17,004 bases of DNA. It comes from G020354025 sp964621455 (GTDB lineage Bacteria > Fidelibacterota > Marinisomatia > SCGC-AAA003-L08 > TS1B11). The notes under the pieces are model-generated. The model worked only from the letters and a program-made list of their open reading frames with translations. It was not told where the DNA came from and ran no database searches. The position numbers were made by a program, and so were the translations under genes. The DNA is taken from contig CAZULW010000048.1 in assembly GCA_964621455.1 (NCBI GenBank), positions 1 through 17,004 on the forward strand. The letters are read 5' to 3'. Shown in pieces: positions 14,484 to 17,004 of the stretch; position 1 is the stretch's first letter; each line of letters begins with the position of its first letter.

Positions 14484-14635
14484 CGTCTCTCTCTTTAGGA
14501 ACGTGGAAAAGTCCCTCCCCGCTCAACCTGGATTGCCAAATACAGGCCATGCCCATCGGATCTTAGCATGATATACTGCCCTAGCTCTTTTTCTTCCGCT
14601 TCGTTGCTCACCTGAAGATACGAGACCTTGCTCAT
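14480..14635 (-). CDS. Small ORF (51 aa) overlapping the SEFIR-STAND start
   Basis: Not a recognised family. It starts 'MSKVSYLQVSNEAEEKELGQ', continues 'YIMLRSDGHGLYLAIQVE' and ends 'GEGLFHVPKERR'; its TGA overlaps the SEFIR-STAND ATG as ATGA, a standard translational-coupling arrangement. The charged, soluble composition looks protein-like, with no signal or membrane segment. No strong ribosome site is seen before the ATG at 14635; an in-frame TTG three codons upstream is an alternative. It could be a partner or regulator of the defence protein, or the surviving end of a larger gene. The reading through about 14519-14520 should be confirmed because the frame depends on it. Confidence 0.5.
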
Positions 14636-15107
14636 GATTGACAAAAGGTATAATCGTCGCTTACCCGCTCAGGCCCTAAAACCTGATTTTACCTACAATC
14701 TCCCTTCCTCTCCCTCAAATACTCCTTCACTTGCTCTCTGTTATCCCGGCCGTAGCTCAGGTCCCTTCTCCCATCGGGAGTATAAAGGACAGGATGAGGG
14801 AATACAAGCTCCAGTTATTCTTGGCACCCCTGGCGGTTCATCCTCTCCGCGCCCTCTGCGGTCAATCCCTCAGCCTCCGCGAGGCATAAATCCCCAGGGC
14901 CGCCAGGGCCGCGGCGGTGACTGTCATAATGACCTGCCGCGACTGCCATTACGGCAGGCAGGCCCTGTCAAGAGCTCGCGGTCAGGGTCCATATTGACGC
15001 AATCCCGGACCTGGCACAGCCCTTGCGCCTACCAATGGCGGAAACTGAAGGTTGATCTAAAAAAGGCAACATCTCGAGTAAGGTTAAAATCAAAGGAGGA
15101 AATAACC
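14636..15107. other. Noncoding region upstream of hsp20 with decayed sequence
   Basis: A plus-strand frame is open through here into hsp20, but its translation is low-complexity Pro/Ser/Arg with no motif, and the true hsp20 start is at 15108. A 7-bp inverted repeat CCTGCCG/CGGCAGG (14933-14939, 14952-14958) forms a small hairpin. I find no tRNA, CIRCE or clear sigma32/sigma70 promoter. The region resembles accumulated intergenic debris between the defence gene and hsp20. Confidence 0.5.
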
Positions 15108-15554
15108 ATGACACTCGTAAAATACACCCGCAGACATCCCGCCGTAAGTCTGTACGACGACATGAACAGCCTGTTCAACCAGCTGTGGTCCCGTCCATTC
15201 TTTGGGGACCTCACTGTACGCCGCAACGGGGCTCCGGCTTTCGAGATCCGGGAGACAAAGGACCAGGTGATCTTTGAAGCCGAGCTGCCCGGTCTGAGCA
15301 AGAAGGACATCGACGTTTCCTTTCAGGATGGTGTCCTGACCGTCAGCGGTGAGCGCCAGGAGCGCGAGGTCACTGAAGGCGAGACCGTCCACTGCTCCGA
15401 GCAGCGTTACGGCAAGTTCGTGCGGTCATTCTCACTGCCCGCCCAGGTGGACGAAGAGAAGGTTGAGGCCAAGTACCATAATGGAATCCTCAACATTACC
15501 CTGACCAAGGTGACACCTGAAGAGCCGGAGACGAAGAAGATCGCTATAAAGTAA
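15108..15554 (+). CDS. Hsp20/alpha-crystallin small heat-shock protein
   Basis: 148 aa, typical size. A cytoplasmic ATP-independent chaperone that holds unfolding proteins. The N-terminal arm ('PAVSLYDDMNSLFNQLWSRP') is followed by an alpha-crystallin domain at about 44-133: 'FEIRETKDQVIFEAELPGLS', 'DIDVSFQDGVLTVSGER', 'RYGKFVRSFSLPAQVDEEKV', and the hallmark 'NGILNITL'. It ends with the I-x-I anchor motif (KKIAIK) that drives oligomer assembly. I chose the ATG at 15108 because AAGGAGGA lies 7 nt upstream and the family sequence begins there; the longer open frame from 14628 is not protein-like. It is a single-gene unit ended by a strong terminator. I saw no CIRCE or ROSE-type element. Confidence 0.96.
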   Translation: MTLVKYTRRHPAVSLYDDMNSLFNQLWSRPFFGDLTVRRNGAPAFEIRETKDQVIFEAELPGLSKKDIDVSFQDGVLTVSGERQEREVTEGETVHCSEQRYGKFVRSFSLPAQVDEEKVEAKYHNGILNITLTKVTPEEPETKKIAIK

Positions 15555-15589
15555 CCTCCAGCCCTCAGCACATCGTATCGATGTTAAGC

Positions 15590-15620
15590 AGCCCCTCTTC
15601 CCTCGAAGAGGGGCTTTATT
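15590..15620 (+). terminator. Rho-independent terminator after hsp20
   Basis: A perfect 11-bp stem AGCCCCTCTTC (15590-15600) / GAAGAGGGGCT (15605-15615) with a 4-nt CCTC loop, followed by a T-rich tract (TTATTAT). It starts 36 nt after the hsp20 stop. Confidence 0.92.
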
Positions 15621-15755
15621 ATAGTCCGGACGGCAGATATCGGTCGCATTCGGCGTCAATAAAACAGAAATTCCAAGTATGTCGGATTTCGAAACCACTA
15701 CACAGGTGGCAAATAAGATATCGCTTTTCGACTGAGAAGCCGCGAAATTCAGCAC

Positions 15756-16502
15756 GTGATCGGTCTCAAAGCCATCCTGGTCGTTGTCCTGCTTATCTCG
15801 GTGGCACCCGGCCAAGGGGATGCCCCCAGAACCTATCCCCAAAGGGTGGCCGACGGCTTACGGGCCACTGTCACTTCTCGCACGATGCGCCCTTATTGGG
15901 CCGCCACCGGTCTGGGTGTTCTCCTGAGCTTGCCTTTAGATGATCAGATTTCTGAGCGGGCCGTGGAACATGGCCTTATGCCCCAATCCCTGGCCGACAT
16001 CGGCTACGAGTGGGGTGGCAAGTGGGCGGCTTTAACGATACTCCCCGGCATCTACCTCACTGAAAACATCCGGGGCACATCCCGGGAAACAACCTTCCGA
16101 CGCTTGGAATTTGCCTTCACCAGCCTGGCTATGGTAGGCATCACTACAGAAGTTCTCAAATATGCTGTGGGACGGCCACGGCCTGACAGAGAGGCCAGAA
16201 CTTCTTTCCCCTACGGTCCTTCTTTCCCCTCGGGGCACGCGTCGGCGGCCTTCGGCGTAGCGGAGGTGGTGCGCACCCTCTACGGCAACCAGGTGGGAGC
16301 CGTGTTGTACGGTATGGCCCTGGTGACGGGCATCAGCCGCATGCATGAAAATGACCATTACCTCTCGGATGTAGTGGGCGGCGCCGGCTTGGGCATCGGC
16401 CTGGTGCGGGGGTTTGACCTGGCCCAACGTCACGGCGATGCAGCGAATACCCTGCAGGTAGACCTAGTCCCGGGTAAGGTGATAATAGGCATTCGATTCT
16501 GA
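15756..16502 (+). CDS. PAP2-family (type 2 phosphatidic acid phosphatase-like) membrane/envelope phosphatase
   Basis: 248 aa from a GTG at 15756; the ribosome site is weak (GAGAAG well upstream). An N-terminal hydrophobic segment (3-17, 'GLKAILVVVLLISVAPG') looks like a signal peptide. All three acid-phosphatase motifs are present: 'KYAVGRPRPDR' (motif 1), 'PSFPSGHAS' (motif 2, catalytic His) and 'SRMHENDHYLSDVVGG' (motif 3, nucleophile His and supporting Asp). Hydrophobic helices flank them. Likely substrates are lipid phosphates such as undecaprenyl-PP, phosphatidate or lipid A phosphates, outside the cytoplasm; which one cannot be told. The C-terminus ('LQVDLVPGKVIIGIRF') is an amphipathic beta-strand ending in Phe, which is unusual for the family. 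Confidence 0.9.
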   Translation: MIGLKAILVVVLLISVAPGQGDAPRTYPQRVADGLRATVTSRTMRPYWAATGLGVLLSLPLDDQISERAVEHGLMPQSLADIGYEWGGKWAALTILPGIYLTENIRGTSRETTFRRLEFAFTSLAMVGITTEVLKYAVGRPRPDREARTSFPYGPSFPSGHASAAFGVAEVVRTLYGNQVGAVLYGMALVTGISRMHENDHYLSDVVGGAGLGIGLVRGFDLAQRHGDAANTLQVDLVPGKVIIGIRF

Positions 16503-16521
16503 AACAATACCCGGACACCCC

Positions 16522-16550
16522 CTGTTGCGCAACAGTACGAAGTTGCGTAC
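16522..16550. repeat. Short palindromes between the PAP2 and DUF1761 genes
   Basis: A perfect 14-bp palindrome CTGTTGCGCAACAG (16522-16535) is followed at once by an inverted repeat GTACG...CGTAC (16535-16550). No T-run follows, so it is not a classic terminator; it could be an operator-type site for the downstream gene. Confidence 0.4.
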
Positions 16551-16587
16551 CTTTCCAGCAGATACTTATACTAAGGAGAACCATACC

Positions 16588-17001
16588 ATGACCCAACCTG
16601 ACATCAGCCTCATAGCCGTACTTATCGCCTCTATCCTGGGATTCGGTCTGGCGGCGCTATGGTACTCACCCAAACTTTTCGGTAGCCAGTGGTCTGCCGC
16701 CCTGGGCATGTCCGCGGAGGGGCTCCAGGCGGAATTCAGCCCGGCGCGCACCTATGGAACCCGCTTCGTAACCAACCTCGTTGCCGCTTACGTCCTGGCA
16801 CGTATCCTGGTTCATACGGAAGCCACCACCCTGGTAGCCGGCATCGAGACGGGATTCCTGGTCTGGCTGGGCTTCGTCGCCACCTTCGCCCTGGACGGCG
16901 TCCTGTTTGAAAAGCGCTCCTTCAAACTCTATCTCATCAACAGCGGCTATTATCTGGTGGGATTGATGCTCATGGGCGCCCTGCTGGGTTTGTGGCACTG
17001 A
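16588..17001 (+). CDS. DUF1761-type four-helix integral membrane protein
   Basis: 137 aa of unknown function. Four hydrophobic segments are visible: about 7-27 ('SLIAVLIASILGFGLAALWY'), 57-75, 83-103 and 115-135. The opening 'GFGLAALWYSPKLFGSQW' is characteristic of DUF1761 proteins (a short helix, then WYSP...F...W). The inner membrane is the likely location. I chose the ATG at 16588 because AAGGAG lies 9 nt upstream; the longer frame from 16525 lacks this and reads through the palindrome. The stop is at the edge of the window. Confidence 0.85.
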   Translation: MTQPDISLIAVLIASILGFGLAALWYSPKLFGSQWSAALGMSAEGLQAEFSPARTYGTRFVTNLVAAYVLARILVHTEATTLVAGIETGFLVWLGFVATFALDGVLFEKRSFKLYLINSGYYLVGLMLMGALLGLWH

Positions 17002-17004
17002 AGC

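Noticed and set aside
14862..14927. 21-residue hydrophobic minus-strand ORF ('MTVTAAALAALGIYASRRLRD')
   Set aside because: Too short, without a ribosome site, and within repeat-like decayed sequence.
15000..15100. Sigma70 or heat-shock promoter before hsp20 (TTGACG near 14995, TTGATC at 15052)
   Set aside because: No suitable -10 at the right spacing for either, and no CIRCE or sigma32-like pair found.
14628..15107. N-terminal extension of Hsp20 by 160 codons
   Set aside because: The extension is low-complexity and not conserved in the family; a strong AAGGAGGA site precedes the ATG at 15108.
15432..15842. 136-codon minus-strand frame across the hsp20 terminator
   Set aside because: It runs through the terminator hairpin and opposite two real genes and shows no family features.

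Overview
The window looks like part of a chromosome from a Gram-negative (diderm) bacterium of moderately high GC. The evidence is a lipoprotein with a lipobox, an outer-membrane barrel protein, an OmpA-type peptidoglycan-binding MotB, a TonB-receptor-like remnant and a Sec-type periplasmic TPR protein. The protein style (barrel/coil/TPR chimeras, C-terminal aromatic beta-strands, abundant short dispersed repeats) resembles uncultured FCB-type phyla, but I cannot place it from sequence alone.

Region 1 (about 1-7500, all minus strand) is a tight seven-gene operon with gaps of 3-18 nt, transcribed leftwards from a good sigma70-type promoter at 7463-7491. The order is: lipoprotein (332 aa), CpoB-like coiled-coil/TPR protein, barrel + coiled-coil + TPR outer-membrane protein, MotA stator, MotB stator, a strongly modified FliF (MS-ring) protein, and FliG (running off the left edge). 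This is a flagellar-type ion-driven motor core (stator, ring, switch/rotor) with no export gate, rod, hook, filament or C-ring FliM/FliN genes in view, joined instead to outer-membrane and periplasmic proteins. The FliF-like protein keeps the RBM3 ring domain and the C-terminal FliG-binding tail. It lacks RBM1/RBM2 and has a coiled coil of about 140 residues between RBM3 and the membrane. This is the strongest candidate for an undescribed system: a trans-envelope rotary or force-generating machine derived from flagellar parts.

Region 2 (7500-11420, minus strand) is housekeeping: a GAF-type methionine sulfoxide reductase-like gene carrying an in-frame 3 x 24 bp repeat, nadC (NAD synthesis), a broken NRDE/TANGO2-family gene interrupted by a palindromic element and a frameshift, and coaBC (CoA synthesis) with an unusual active-site change. 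Left of coaBC lie a TonB-receptor-like 3' remnant and a terminator.

Region 3 (11420-14640, minus strand) holds a large SEFIR-STAND ATPase-TPR protein, probably an antiphage/NLR-like defence protein. It is preceded by a 51-codon ORF sharing an ATGA overlap and followed by dispersed repeats that supply its stop codon.

Region 4 (14640-17004, plus strand) holds a noncoding stretch, an Hsp20 small heat-shock gene with a strong terminator, a PAP2-family phosphatase and a DUF1761-type membrane protein.
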